A DNA stretch of 64,000 nucleotides from Selaginella moellendorffii (GCF_000143415.4 NW_003314291.1:897650-961649); one strand, 5' to 3'; positions 24,341 to 34,557 are shown, counted from the first letter of the stretch. Notes: generated by a model from the letters alone, not told the origin. Made by a program: numbers and translations.

Positions 24341-24350
24341 AGGGGGAGAG
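24341..24350 (+). other. polypurine tract of the inner LARD-like element
   Basis: AGGGGGAGAG directly precedes the 3' LTR start TGTCGCG. Confidence 0.8.
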
Positions 24351-25491
24351 TGTCGCGCATGTGACTTCAGGTATCGAAAGTTACCTGTCGACTAGTCCTT
24401 ACGGACACTCTTACCTTACTGCCACAATGGCAGGAGGTCGGTATTGTTGGTTCCCTTTATCAACCCCTTTTGTTCAAGTGTTAGTTTACTGGGCTTAGCA
24501 CCTGTACTTAGCCAGATGGACATAAGGTAGGAACTCCTATGTGTTTCTAGCTGAGCATACTCGGCTTGGCTCTTAGTTCTCTTTTGCTCTGTCTTGCACT
24601 GACTTGACAAGAACCCTCGCGTATTGAGATTGGTCCCTCAATATCGCCGGATGATAGCTTACCGTGTCTGCCAAACACCCTCGCTATCATGCCCTTTGTG
24701 TTGGTCTCATTTCGGTCCCAAATGCTATTTATGGAAAGTGTCCAGATTTGCTCATTTGGCATATCTACGGAATGTAGAGATCGTCCTGAACACAATGGTG
24801 TTCGTCTCGTGTCCAAATTCGCAATCTAGGGACATTCCATATTTAGTAAGTTTCGAGCTTGTCCCGGAGACTATCTCTTGATTCTAAGGGAGGCTTAGGG
24901 TGAAAGCCCAAAGCGTGTGTTCCTCAAGGGGGGGGGGGGGGGGGGGCTATGGGGGGTTCCAAATGTATAGTAGGGATAGTGGGTAAGTCGGGCATGGCCG
25001 ACCAACTTGAGGCATAGTCTAGCTCCTGCTTGCGTGCCTGTCCTTGTTTTGCGTCCAGCTTAGGTCTAAGCCTAAGTTCCATTCCATGCTAGCTGGTGGA
25101 GTACCCATGTCCTCACATTAGGCCACCGGTATGCCGAAATAGCACTAGACTCTGTTTGGCTCCGTTTTGCATGCTGGTCCTAGCATTGGGATGCTGGTTG
25201 CTCCAGGATTGTTCCATGTCGCTCCGGGCTCCTATCCCTTCGCTCCTTGGGCTTTATGCTCGGGAGTTGCTCCATGGTTCGGTTCCATCACTCCTTGGCT
25301 CCATGCTTGGGAGTTTGGCACCGTTCCTTCGTTCAGTGGCCCAAGGCCCTGAACCTCGGGTTCTTATGGACACGTGGCATGTGACACGTGGCATTTATCA
25401 CGTGGCACAAAAGAGGGTTTAGGTTCCGCTTCGTGGTGTTATCCTATGGTAAATCACCATAGGATAAAGGGTCAAAACCACGTGCGCTACA
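24351..25491 (+). repeat. 3' LTR of the inner LARD-like element
   Basis: This 1141-bp repeat starts TGTCGCGCATGTGAC and ends CACGTGCGCTACA. It contains a run of 19 G at 24928-24946 within the block shared with the chromovirus LTR. Confidence 0.93.
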
Positions 25492-26237
25492 GGGGGGGGG
25501 GGGGCTGTAGGGGGTTCCAAAAGTATAGTAGGGATAGTGAGGTCCAGGAACCAGTTTTGAAGGGACTCTTTAGTGGGGCTTCTAAACCGACTTGAGGTTG
25601 AGACTGGGACCGAGGGGCCTTGGGTGGGAGTGAGTATGGACTTGGTTGGTGCCGAAGGGGCCATCCAAGGAAGTGCTCAAGAGCAGCTCCCACTCCCGAA
25701 AGGGAAACTGACTGCGGTGCTCCCGGCTCATGTGGAGTGGTGCCCCACTTGAGTACCATATGGCTCATTGGTCCTCGCCCTTCCTAGGGGCTTGGGCCTT
25801 CCTTCGGGATGGAAGTGGGGGGGTAGAGGTACCCATACCGGGCCGTTAGGCCACGGTGTTTCGCCCCGGCGTCCCGAAGCAAGTGTTGCACCCAAGACTT
25901 GGGATTTAGAGGGTCCCATGATCAAGTCTTGTGGTACCAAGGGGTGTTAGGAACCTGGAGGCTTGGTGTGCTTGGCTGCTTGTGCCTGTGGGGAGTGTAG
26001 CCAAACCTTAAGTCCAGTCTAACCCGGGGAGGGGGATTGGGAGAGATTGGGAATCCGTGGATGGATGGCTAACGCTCCGTTGCTCGTGCAGTGAGTAGTT
26101 GAAACCAAGTAGGACCAAGTAGGAGTTGGTACCATAGGCGGGAACCTTGGCGATGGAACTTAGCAAAAGCCAAGGTAGTGTCAGACGGATAGACGAGGTA
26201 AGCTGGCAAATTGGAAAGGAAAAATTTGTGGCTTACA
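25492..26237 (+). repeat. 3' LTR of the chromovirus, right part
   Basis: It resumes in the G-run (25492-25504) and follows the 5' LTR from its G-rich block (about 11940) to the end TTTGTGGCTTACA. AATGC at 26238-26242 follows as the right target duplication. Confidence 0.93.
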
Positions 26238-27621
26238 AATGCCTCAACCTCACATCTTCTCCATCCAACAATCTACTCCAAGTGTTAATGGATAAACCAA
26301 TAAGCCATAGCAAGCGATTGCTATAACCCTTTCTAACACCTTATGGGCAAACCCAAAGAACTAAAAAACCAACTTAAGCTTAGCATAATGGACCACCATC
26401 AAGAATCCAGTCAAAGCTACTACAATACTACTATATGCAAGTAGATTAGCTTCACTATCAACCACTTTGGGGTTGATCATCATTTAACCAAGCAACTTCG
26501 TAAACACATTACTCATTATCACATGGATATGATATAGAGTCACAATGAATTGATCATCAATTGAGCAACACCACGAACAATACCAATGTCATTACTTCAA
26601 AGGTTTATGTGAGCATCAAGTGCCAACTCAATTTGACAAAATGCAACATAAATGCCACACTCCACCGATAGAGTTTTATAACACTGAACACCACTAACTT
26701 TTGTTCACAACATGGACAAGCTCATACTACTCTCTTTCCGACCAAACTCAAAACTAATCCAACACCAAGCTACTCAAGGAGCAATGGCAAGGTTCCCCGG
26801 AAAAGAATTGAGCATTGCAACTTGAATCTTCTAATAGCAAGCATAGACAAAATGGTATAACACTTCACTGCTATCTATCCCATAACTCACCATTTATAAG
26901 ATCATCATTTCCAACATGCATCAAGGTAGGGACTCTTGTTTGCATATTGTGAACATGAGCAATGAGTCACACCTTGTTACAAATCATCTCTCCAAGAAGA
27001 GAAGATGATTTACGTGTTTGATCCTTCGTCCTTGATGACTCTCTTTTCAGTCTCATCTTTTTGACTAAACTTCAACCTTGCTTTCGCATTACCTTCAGTC
27101 TAATCCAAGAAAAGTTTATGAGAGAGCACAACAATGGTTACTTGAATCAATAGACTCATCCCTGTAGTCTTGATTGATTCACTTGCAATCATGCCTAGGA
27201 AGGATCCACTAGTGCCGTGCTAAACAGTTACGGGCTAGCCTATTTGCCACTCATAGCAAACCTAGGGATAGGTTTACTTTCACCCATAGTACATGGAACA
27301 ACTCATGAAACCACCGATAGGCTAACATTAATCCTGCCAACTCAAAGCGTAACCATGAGTTGCTAATATGCCTCACTCATAAGCCCAAGCGTAAATTTGT
27401 GCAAAACAATACAACTTAAATCCATCCTATAAGCCCAAGAGCAAGCTCATATCATAAGGTACAACAAGGTAACCATATCCACACCCAAGGAAAGATTGCG
27501 AAGTCTTAGCACCCAAACATGTACCCACTCGGATCATCGTTTTCATCTCTGCGTATGCAACGAGACTAATTGCCCAATCTCATTGAATAATACTCGTTGA
27601 GACTCATCCTCTGATACCAAA
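26238..27621 (-). other. right internal part of the outer LARD-like element
   Basis: The reverse complement matches the sister internal region from its primer site (19370) to about 20750. No coding region is visible. The minus-strand primer site TGGTATCAGAGG at 27619-27608 lies next to the LTR. Confidence 0.87.
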
Positions 27622-28652
27622 TGTAGCGCACATGGTTTTGACCCTTTATCCTATGGTGATTTACCAAAGGATAACACCACAAAGCGGAACCTAAACCCTC
27701 TTTATGCCACGTGTCATCTGCCACGTGTCCAAAGGATAGTGGTGTGGAACCCGAGGTTCAAGGCCTTAGGCCACTAAACGAAAGAACAGTGCCAAACTCC
27801 CAAGCATGGAGCCAAGGAGTGACAGAACCGAACCATGGAGCAACTCCCGAGCATATAGCCCAAGGAGCAAAGGGATAAGAGCTTAGAGCGACTTGGAACA
27901 GTTCTAGAGCAACCAACATCCTAATGCCAGGACCAACACGCAAAACGGAGCCAAACGGAGTCTGGCGCTATTTCAGCATACCAGTGGCCTAACACAAGGA
28001 TATAGGTACTCCACCAGCTAGCATGGAATAGAATTTGGGCTTAGACCCAAGCCGGATGCAGAACAAAGACAAGCATGCATGCGGGAGCTAGATTATGTTT
28101 CAGGTTGGTCGGCTATACCCAATCTACCCACTATCTCTACTATACATTTGGAACCCCCCACAGCCCCCCCCCCCTGCTTTGGGGCTTTGGGCCTTCACCC
28201 CAAGCCTCCCTTAGTATTAGAAGTTAGTCTCTGGGACAAACTCGAAACTTACTAAATATGGAATGGTGTTAGATTGCAAATTTAAACACGGGACAAACAC
28301 CATTGTGTTCAGGCCGATCTCTATATTCTGTAGATATGCCAAATGAGCAAATCTGGACACTTTCCATAAATAGTATTTGAGACCGAATTGAGACTATGAT
28401 AGCAAGGGTGTTTGGCAGACATGATAAGCTATCATCTAGCAAGTATGCTTGACTAAATAGACACTTAGGAATTCTTTCCTTATGCTCATCTGGTCAAGTG
28501 CACACGCAAAGATTAGTTTCTCAACTAGCTTAGGCAGAGACTGATAACGGGTTCAACAATACCAACTTCCTGCCATCGTGGCAGTAAGGTAAGAGTGTTT
28601 GTAAGGACTGGCTGACAGGTAACTTTCGATACCTGAAGTCACATTCGCGACA
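27622..28652 (-). repeat. 5' LTR of the outer LARD-like element
   Basis: This 1031-bp repeat begins TGTAGCGCACATGG and ends CATTCGCGACA on the plus strand. It is shorter than its partner at 8474-9605 through internal deletions, including one near 28440 where sequence seen at 9305-9395 is missing. Confidence 0.9.
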
Positions 28653-29745
28653 TATATGATGCTAAGGTTTGAGTGTTGTGTTAAGTCGTTGTGTGTTGAA
28701 TCTCAAATGCAACCATCTAGGTTGAGATTTGCTAGGAGGGTGCTAGATGCTGGGTAAGAGATTGCTTTTAATTTTTATTCCATGTCTTTTCCACACTTAC
28801 TATAAATTTTTTACTCTAGGTGAATATAGATAATATAGAATATTAATATGTGATTCAGAAGTTAAATAAGTCTTTCTATTGGCTAAAGATTTAATATAAT
28901 ATTATTTGGTATTTGCATTTGATGCTAAAACTTGTGCTGAAGAAAGATGGTTAGAGTTAATTATAATTTCCTGTGAATACATCATTATTATATTCAACTA
29001 TTTAACTTGTTGGTTAGAAATTGATGCTTTTGCTATGGCATCTACAATTATTTTTAGATACTTACTCCTTAATTGAGTGGTGTTTTAATATTCTTGTCTG
29101 AAATAAATTCTTTTAAATAATTGTTATAGTTGAGGTATTTCATATCTTGATGTAGCCATTGGATTGGTTTCAATTCAAACCATTTGCTCTTGTATATATT
29201 CCTATTATATATATTAAAAAATAAATAAATAAATTTTATTTAAAATTTCTAGAAGAATATAGTTTATATATCTTCTTAAATATGTAATATTGTTAATAAT
29301 TTTATCCAATTTTCTTACAAAAAAACTTATTTACTTTGAATATAAAACATTTTTTCACATAAATATTGGCAATAATATGACAAATTTACTTAGCAGGTTT
29401 ATAATTTAAATGAATATCGGTAAAATATATTAAAATATCCAAACAATTACCAAGACAAAACTATAATAAGATCCCTATATTCTGTTTAATCTGAGGTGGC
29501 AAGAAAACCATCTTTGAACCACTCTAAATCTTATTCCTCAATTCAACCCAAGATTTAATACAGGGCATAAAAGAAAAGGAAAACTCTAGCTTTATACATA
29601 TGTTACTCAGCCACGTGTCCCAGTGTATGGTGATCTCGCCGTGTCTGTGGAGCTGCAAAGCTGCTATGTGCCAGATTTTCAGCTCAGAAGTTAGATTAAA
29701 AGCCGAGAAACCGAGGAGAGAAATCTACGCTGTCTGGCGCCTTCA
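28653..29745. other. AT-rich intergenic region
   Basis: It lies between the outer LTR element and the eIF1 pseudogene and is mostly AT-rich. I see no coding exon. The segment near 29155-29210 resembles 7016-7065, as noted for that region. Confidence 0.4.
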
Positions 29746-30450
29746 GTGAGTGAGCCTCCACAATTTACTAACTATTCATTCCATGCGGCTGAAGCAAATG
29801 TTGATGACCAAGGTGCGGGGTCCATGTTCGCATGCAGCAGAGGAATGGACGCAAGAGCTTGAGGGAGACGTTTTTCGCTGGTCAGGAGATCAATCGTACG
29901 ACTTCTTCTCAGTGCACACACAAGCAAAAAACAAGCTATCGTCCACAAGTTGAAACAGTAAAACCAAGTGAGGACTCAAAAAGGAAACAGGAAAAGAAAA
30001 TTCTTTCTTCAGGCCCTGGGCTTCCTGGTACAGGTCTGTCTAGCGTAGCTGTCCTTTCGCTGAAAGTAATAAATTTTGTGCTGCAGAGAGTTGCCTAAAT
30101 CAAGATACATGGTGGACGTACGATTATTTTTGCCTGAAGAAAGAGTTCAACAATAGTTCAAGCGAGTGTGCCTCTTTCGTTTTCGAGTCATCTACTTAAG
30201 AGCCTTCAAGGGAACTGGTTCTACTGTTTCAGGAATCTTGCTGTAACGGGACAGTTGTGGACGACCCAGAGCTAGGACAAGTTTGTTTTTTTGCTTGTGT
30301 GTGGTTGCTGTTGCACGGATCTGGCACTGGGAAGAAGTCGTTCGTACAATTGTTTTTTTCTTTCTGCTTGTTTTGCAGGTGATTCAGCTCCAGGGCGACC
30401 AGCGAAAAAATGTCTCCAGTTCCTGGTACAGGTCTGTCTAGTATCCTATT
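29746..30450 (+). pseudogene. SUI1: translation initiation factor eIF1 (SUI1) pseudogene
   Basis: Four exon-like pieces of eIF1, the factor that controls start-codon choice on the 40S subunit, appear in order. GTG in place of ATG at 29746 is followed by SEPPQF and AAEANVDDQGAG. A frame break precedes VHVRMQQRNGRKSL at about 29820-29862. SCCNGTVVDDPELGQ lies at 30236-30280. VIQLQGDQRKNVS starts at 30379 and is followed by a one-base loss before FLVQ. The rest of the C-terminus (normally ending NIKIHGF) is absent, and the KKEF block is not recognisable. Introns are retained in position, so it arose by DNA duplication, not reverse transcription. It cannot encode eIF1. Confidence 0.87.
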
Positions 30451-30599
30451 GTGAAAGTGCCCCGTCGCCCACGACTTGTTGGAACCGGGTGATCAGCGTG
30501 CTAGTGACTACATCATCCCAAGAAGGAGAAAGGCGCCAGGCCTCGTTTCATCGGCAACCTGGTGAAGTGTACGAGTAAAAGATAAATCGGATTAACTCC

Positions 30600-31440
30600 A
30601 TTTACTCCTTCCTAGGCCGCCGCGGAGTCTGCTGCTAAGAAACCTTTGTCGGGTCCTCCAAGACGAAAGTGTGATTGGGCTTTTGAAATCGCTTGGATGG
30701 CAAATGATTTCATGCAGGCAAGTAAACGTTCGGGTTTTTGAAAGAAATGTAACTTTAAAACTTGTCTCAGGAACGGCATCCACTTCCATCGCCAGCCTCC
30801 TCTTGCTCGTCCATGTATGCCTCTTGGACCGACTCGGTAGAGTCCCTCTCCGTAACACCTGCTTGATCGGCTCGTTAAATTCGCTGTTTCTTTGGAGTCT
30901 TGACACCAGCAACTCTGTCAAGATCCCGTGCTTTTGAGATGAATATTATGAAAAGTTTTCTCTCCTTGGCCTCGGAGTCACTAAACAGAAAGACAATAAA
31001 ACTACCGATAAAGTAGATGGCAAAGAACTTTCAAAGTCAAGCCAAGCAGATTACCTCCCTGTTACACTCTAACGTATAAAGAGAGAACCAAAAAAAACGA
31101 GACAATCATACCTTCTCTAGAAACTCTAGCTCTTTATCAACCTGACAGTCAAACATGTGAAAAGAAAAACATAGTAACAAAAAAACGAAAAAGAGCAAAA
31201 TTCCTGAATTCTCCTACAAGCCTTTCAAGTTTCCGCAGCAGCACACGTATGCTCTCGTTATCCTTACCGCTGCATTGGCTCCAGTACCCATGGAAAGATC
31301 GCTAACTCGACTTCTCGCCCTTGCCCAATCAATCCAACCCCGCGCCTCTTCTCGCGACCAGCAATCCTGAAAATGTGACAAAGCGACAGAGAAGCTAATC
31401 CGCCCCGCCGAGCGATAGTGCCAGTGATACAAGTAAGTTC
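30600..31440 (-). other. possible decayed exons of an unrecognised gene
   Basis: Several minus-strand stretches have coding-like composition near splice-like signals: DCWSREEARGWIDWARARSR at about 31265-31365, SIRVLLRKLERLVGEF near 31205-31250, VDKELEFLEK near 31115-31145, and TERDSTESVQEAYMDEQEEA near 30795-30855. A terminal stretch near 30612-30715 ends GFLAADSAAA then TAG. A stop near 30876 interrupts one frame. The charged, heptad-like composition hints at a coiled coil. I do not recognise the family and cannot join the pieces. Confidence 0.3.
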
Positions 31441-31550
31441 CTTGCTGGCAAGCGATCAGGAAAACTCAATCATTTTGCCTGCATGATCAATCGACAATGT
31501 AGATGACACTTCTTTCTCGCTTCCTATCCATCTAGGCGTGGACAAGAGCT

Positions 31551-31721
31551 ATGGAGGAAGATCGGCTGTGTGCCTTTTCTAGAAGGAAGCTGATTATTGA
31601 CAACGATGAGCTTATGGAGGCTTCGGCTGAGTGGGCGAAAGGTGGCGAGAAGACACCTTCAAGGAACAAGACAACGGAGTTGAATATCTATTTCGAATGG
31701 TGTAAAAGAGATCAAATATAA
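31551..31721 (+). CDS. hypothetical 56-residue ORF or exon
   Basis: ATG at 31551 opens a 56-codon frame starting MEEDRLCAFSRRKLIIDNDE and ending FEWCKRDQI then TAA. Composition is charged and protein-like. It could be a small protein or an exon of an older gene, as no partner exon was found. It lies just downstream of the eL18 gene on the other strand. The family is unknown. Confidence 0.35.
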   Translation: MEEDRLCAFSRRKLIIDNDELMEASAEWAKGGEKTPSRNKTTELNIYFEWCKRDQI

Positions 31722-31842
31722 CGAAAACTACAATGTTTGAACCAAGAACGCTGAGGTTGGAAGACTCATATAGTTTTCAAATACTTTTCTGAAGCTCAAC
31801 ATCACAAAAAAGATGGCTTTAGAGAAATACAGGAGCAGTAGC

Positions 31843-32670
31843 CTAGACTCTGAATCCTCGGCTGTTACGTCGCCCGCGAGCCTTCTCAAACTTGCGCCCC
31901 TTGGAGCGCACGTACGGCTTGGTGTGGCTGTGTGGCACACCAGGAGCCGGCCCAAAGTGCTTCACGGCCTCCCGAGCGGACTTGCGACCCCTCAAAAGTA
32001 CCTGGGCAAAGCAACAAGAAAACTAAGAAACAGGGAGGGACTTTACGACTGATCGCTGCTTACCGTGTTGCATCCAGTGGGTGCCAGGAGCGCGAGCTCG
32101 TCAAAGGTGAGGCATTTCCCTCCGGCGTTGGTGATCCTGGCGCGGGCAGTCCGGGTGAAGCGCAGAGCCACCACTGTCATTGCGGGAACCGTCGCGAGTC
32201 TAGGATCGTCGGTGACCGTTCCAACGAGGACAGCGATCTTTCCCGACTGTGTCAGAAGGAAAAAGAAAAACCAATCAAGAAGTGATGCGAGCAATCGGAA
32301 AGCTCACCTTCTTTTCCATGCTAGCGGAGAGGCGGGAGAGGGACACTGGCGGCTGGTTGGTTTTGCTCATGAAGAGCCGCTTGAGGATCACAGCGTTGAA
32401 TTTGCTGTTGGTCCTTCTGACCAAGAAGCGGTAGAGCTGACAGAGAGGGAATGGAAAAGAAAATGCGTGAGAAATCGGGCAACCGCTATAGATCCAATGC
32501 CAAATCCCACGCACTCACCTTGACGAGCAGCTTGAGGTAGACATTGTCACTCTTGGGGGCTGTCCGCTTGGTCTTCTTGTTGCGCCCGCCGGCTTCGATG
32601 TCGATACCCTGCAGCAAAGCGAGCACCGTGAGACGAGGCCATCCATCGCAGCACGGATCCACGTACCATA
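31843..32670 (-). CDS. RPL18: 60S ribosomal protein eL18
   Basis: This is a complete gene for cytosolic large-subunit ribosomal protein eL18. Five exons (32670-32668, 32608-32519, 32436-32308, 32246-32064, 32001-31843) join in frame into 187 residues, the usual plant length. The first coding exon holds only the ATG; the protein then reads [71 protein letters not shown] and [20 protein letters not shown], and ends NSRGFRV. All introns are 58-83 bp with GT-AG ends. A telo-box lies about 50 bp upstream of the ATG, typical of plant ribosomal protein promoters. The gene looks intact. Confidence 0.97.
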
Positions 32671-32719
32671 GCGCTGCTCCTCCTCCTCCCTGGCGGCTGA
32701 AAAGCCCTAGTCCCCGCAA

Positions 32720-32728
32720 AACCCTAAA
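32720..32728 (+). promoter_or_regulatory. telo-box AAACCCTAA of the eL18 gene
   Basis: AAACCCTAA lies about 50 bp before the eL18 ATG. Telo-boxes are established elements of plant ribosomal protein gene promoters. A nearby AAAGCCCTA (32702-32710) could act as a partial site II-like element, which is inference. Confidence 0.55.
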
Positions 32729-32744
32729 TCTAGCCCCAGTCCGG

Positions 32745-32848
32745 TGTTCGATTCCATTGGATAGCGTTAAAAAGAATATTCTTTTTCTGCCAAGGTTCAA
32801 ATCCAGCCAGGAACCTTATGGTCGTGGGTTCGAACCCTTTCCACGACA
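32745..32848 (+). other. three tRNA T-arm (B-box-like) motifs
   Basis: GTGTTCGATTCC (32745-32756), AGGTTCAAATCC (32794-32805) and GGGTTCGAACCC (32827-32838) each fit the pol III B-box GGTTCGANNCC closely. The last sits in a hairpin formed by GTCGTGG (32822-32828) and CCACGAC (32842-32848). No full cloverleaf, D arm or A-box is visible, so these look like tRNA-derived fragments, not a tRNA gene. Confidence 0.35.
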
Positions 32849-32879
32849 TTTTATTATTTAGGGTATTAAGTCTTGGAAT

Positions 32880-34065
32880 ATGCTTTCAAACTAAAAGAAA
32901 AGCTGGAGAATTTATCGTCGCTTGCCACCCCCAAGAAGGAGACTTGCATCAAGCACAATGCAGAGAGAGCGCTGCAAAGCTCCTCGCAGTGTCCGAGTTT
33001 GTCGCAAAGTCTACGCCCCGGCGCTGGAGCTCAGTGCATGGAATACATGGGACTCCGCCGAGGTGAACGAGACGCTGTTCCTGGTGCTCGCAGTTTGCTA
33101 CATTGCTCGCCTCTGCGCCTCTAGTGTCGAGATGCTGCGACGCAGCTGGATTGTATGGTTGATTTCGCCCGCCAGGAGCTGCTCTGGTCGGTTGGAATCC
33201 ATAGACTTTCGTCGCTGGACGCAGCTAAGCAAGATGAGCGAGCACTTGGAGCTACTTTGGGCAAAGTTTTGCGAAAACAGAAACATCCAAGGTTTGTGTT
33301 TGTCTCATGTTCTTTCTTTTCTTTTTCACGTTTTCTTGGTTCGAATGGCCGAAAAACCAGCACGCAACGAAATCAATATGGATCTTTCCGCTCCACCCCC
33401 GCACCCGAACCGGAAATTCAGATGTAAGAAACCATCTGTTGCTTCAGTTCTCTCATCAAATAATAGCGAAAAGATGACGAGTAAACCAGGCACAAGGAAT
33501 ACACAAATACCCTCTGGTTATGGTGTTGTGGCTACTTTTCTCAAGGCCGATTTCTTTCTAACACTCCCGGTGGACAGGCTGGTGCAGACGACGGAGTCAG
33601 ACAGGCTTATGCACAGCTTGCACGACATCCACTCGAGCCACCATGAAATGCCCTCTGTCTCTGCTGGTCAAGGAGCTCGTCCTGCTGCTCCAAGGGATCG
33701 AGAACAACAAGTTGCTGCGATCACTCGTCATGGAGACGCCACCCCTGTCCGTGCTGCCGCACCACCAACGCCTTGCACATCTGGCTTGGACGCTACGACC
33801 TCCGAATCTATCACCACCACAACTTAACGTGTAAGTTGTTGCCTCTCAAGTGTTTATCTTTTTAAAAGCTTGTGTTCGGTACACAGGATGCTCCAAAGCA
33901 GGAGGAGGAAAAGGATAATGTTTTCTTTTATATGATCAGAAGTGTGAGCTTACATCTTCGTGTTTGCACCACACAGGTGTTGCGGGATGGCTTCCACAAG
34001 GAGCGCACCCCATCTCTGATCGAACAGACCCGAGACGTGACACTCATGACAGCTTGTGGTACGTG
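32880..34065 (+). pseudogene. broken paralogue of the 4928-6800 gene
   Basis: Pieces of the same protein occur in order but in shifting frames: LLAVSEFVA near 32978, NETLFLVLAVCYIARL at 33063, QLDCMVDFARQELL near 33142, MSEHLELLWAKFCENRNIQG at 33234, FLKADFFLTLPVDRLV at 33537, KELVLLLQGIENNKLLRSLV at 33667, PLSVLPHH near 33748 and VLRDGFHKERTPSLIEQT at 33979. The intron after the first exon is kept, so this is a DNA-level duplicate. The targeting peptide and the last exon are missing. It is divergent to the eL18 gene. Confidence 0.82.
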
Positions 34066-34557
34066 ATTGGATTCTAAAGCTGCTTGACTTACTTTTGTCT
34101 TCTGAGCTTATTCACATGTCTACAAAAGCCTCCAGACACACCGATGTGGCGTGCCTCTAGGAAGTATGTTGGCATTGCAGGGAAGTTCGAACACCCCGTG
34201 AGTCTGTGCATAGAACATTCACAAAGACTCTAGGCTTGGAGACCAGGATGGCAGTTTTGTAGGTAGAAGCTCGAGAGTTGGATGTAGAAAAGTCCAAAAT
34301 TGAGCTTAATTTACGGGTGAAATTTCAATGGTCAACATTTATGGACTGTCATTGACTGTTATTGACTATGTTCACTTGGCATTGACTCTGCCAGAGTTTT
34401 TGAGAGTCTTTTGAAGCGAGCTTTCGACGACGTTCTTTTGAGGCGAGCTCGTCTGCTCGTACGGCCGTGGTACAGGATAATCGGATCTTGGAGAAAGACT
34501 AGGGCAGTCGCGAAGCCTCGGACTTCTTGGAGAGAGGTAGAACTTCTTGACTCATTC
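34066..34557. other. intergenic region, no gene seen
   Basis: A minus-strand frame at 34359-34691 overlaps the end of the gag-like ORF and may be a shifted continuation of it (it contains FLQDPIILYHGR). Near 34330-34385 the phrases CATTGACTGT, TATTGACTATG and CATTGACTCTG repeat. Nothing else is recognisable. Confidence 0.3.

Larger units (their letters stand above)
19370..24350 (+). other. internal region of the inner LARD-like element, no coding capacity
   Basis: About 5 kb. I read all frames and found no retrotransposon domain. Sequence is T/G-rich on this strand with short repeated phrases. Segments 19370-20735 and parts of 20735-24350 are conserved in the outer copy in reverse complement, with 21254-23213 missing there. 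Fragments also recur at 45485-45742 and 46950-47078. Confidence 0.85.
18279..25491 (+). mobile_element. inner non-coding LTR retrotransposon (LARD-like), full length
   Basis: This 7.2-kb element has LTRs at 18279-19369 and 24351-25491 and about 5 kb of internal DNA. It is inserted in a G-run of the chromovirus 3' LTR. LTR ends are TGTCGCGCA and TGCGCTACA. Both structural signals, primer site and purine tract, are present. The internal region has no recognisable gag, protease, RT or integrase and no ORF longer than about 110 codons, so it fits the definition of a large retrotransposon derivative. The target duplication cannot be verified because both flanks are homopolymer G. Part of its internal DNA matches the outer element in opposite orientation. 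Confidence 0.92.
11537..26237 (+). mobile_element. Ty3/gypsy chromovirus, split in its 3' LTR by a LARD-like element
   Basis: The element has a 5' LTR at 11537-12684, a tRNA-Met-type primer site, gag-pro-RT-RNaseH-integrase-chromodomain coding remnants at 12744-17458, and a 3' LTR at 17864-18278 that resumes at 25492-26237. A perfect 5-bp duplication AATGC flanks it. The domain order places it in Ty3/gypsy, and the C-terminal chromodomain makes it a chromovirus. It is inactive: about nine stop codons, a deletion in the reverse transcriptase and other frame shifts interrupt the polyprotein. Its LTR shares a block with the LARD-like family around it, and both use the same primer type. Confidence 0.95.
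8474..28652 (-). mobile_element. outer non-coding LTR retrotransposon (LARD-like), split by nested insertions
   Basis: The element has LTRs at both ends in the same orientation (27622-28652 as 5' LTR and 8474-9605 as 3' LTR, minus strand). The LTRs start TGT and end ACA. A tRNA-Met-type primer site (TGGTATCAGAGG) follows the 5' LTR at 27619, and a purine tract precedes the 3' LTR. Its own internal DNA is 9606-11536 plus 26238-27621. No gag or pol domain is present in any frame, so it must have been mobilised in trans (inference). Flanks are TGTAT on the left and TATAT on the right, a possible decayed 5-bp target duplication. It carries a MITE at 9760-10045 and lacks about 1.96 kb that its sister copy (18279-25491) retains. 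It was later split by the chromovirus at 11537-26237. Confidence 0.88.
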
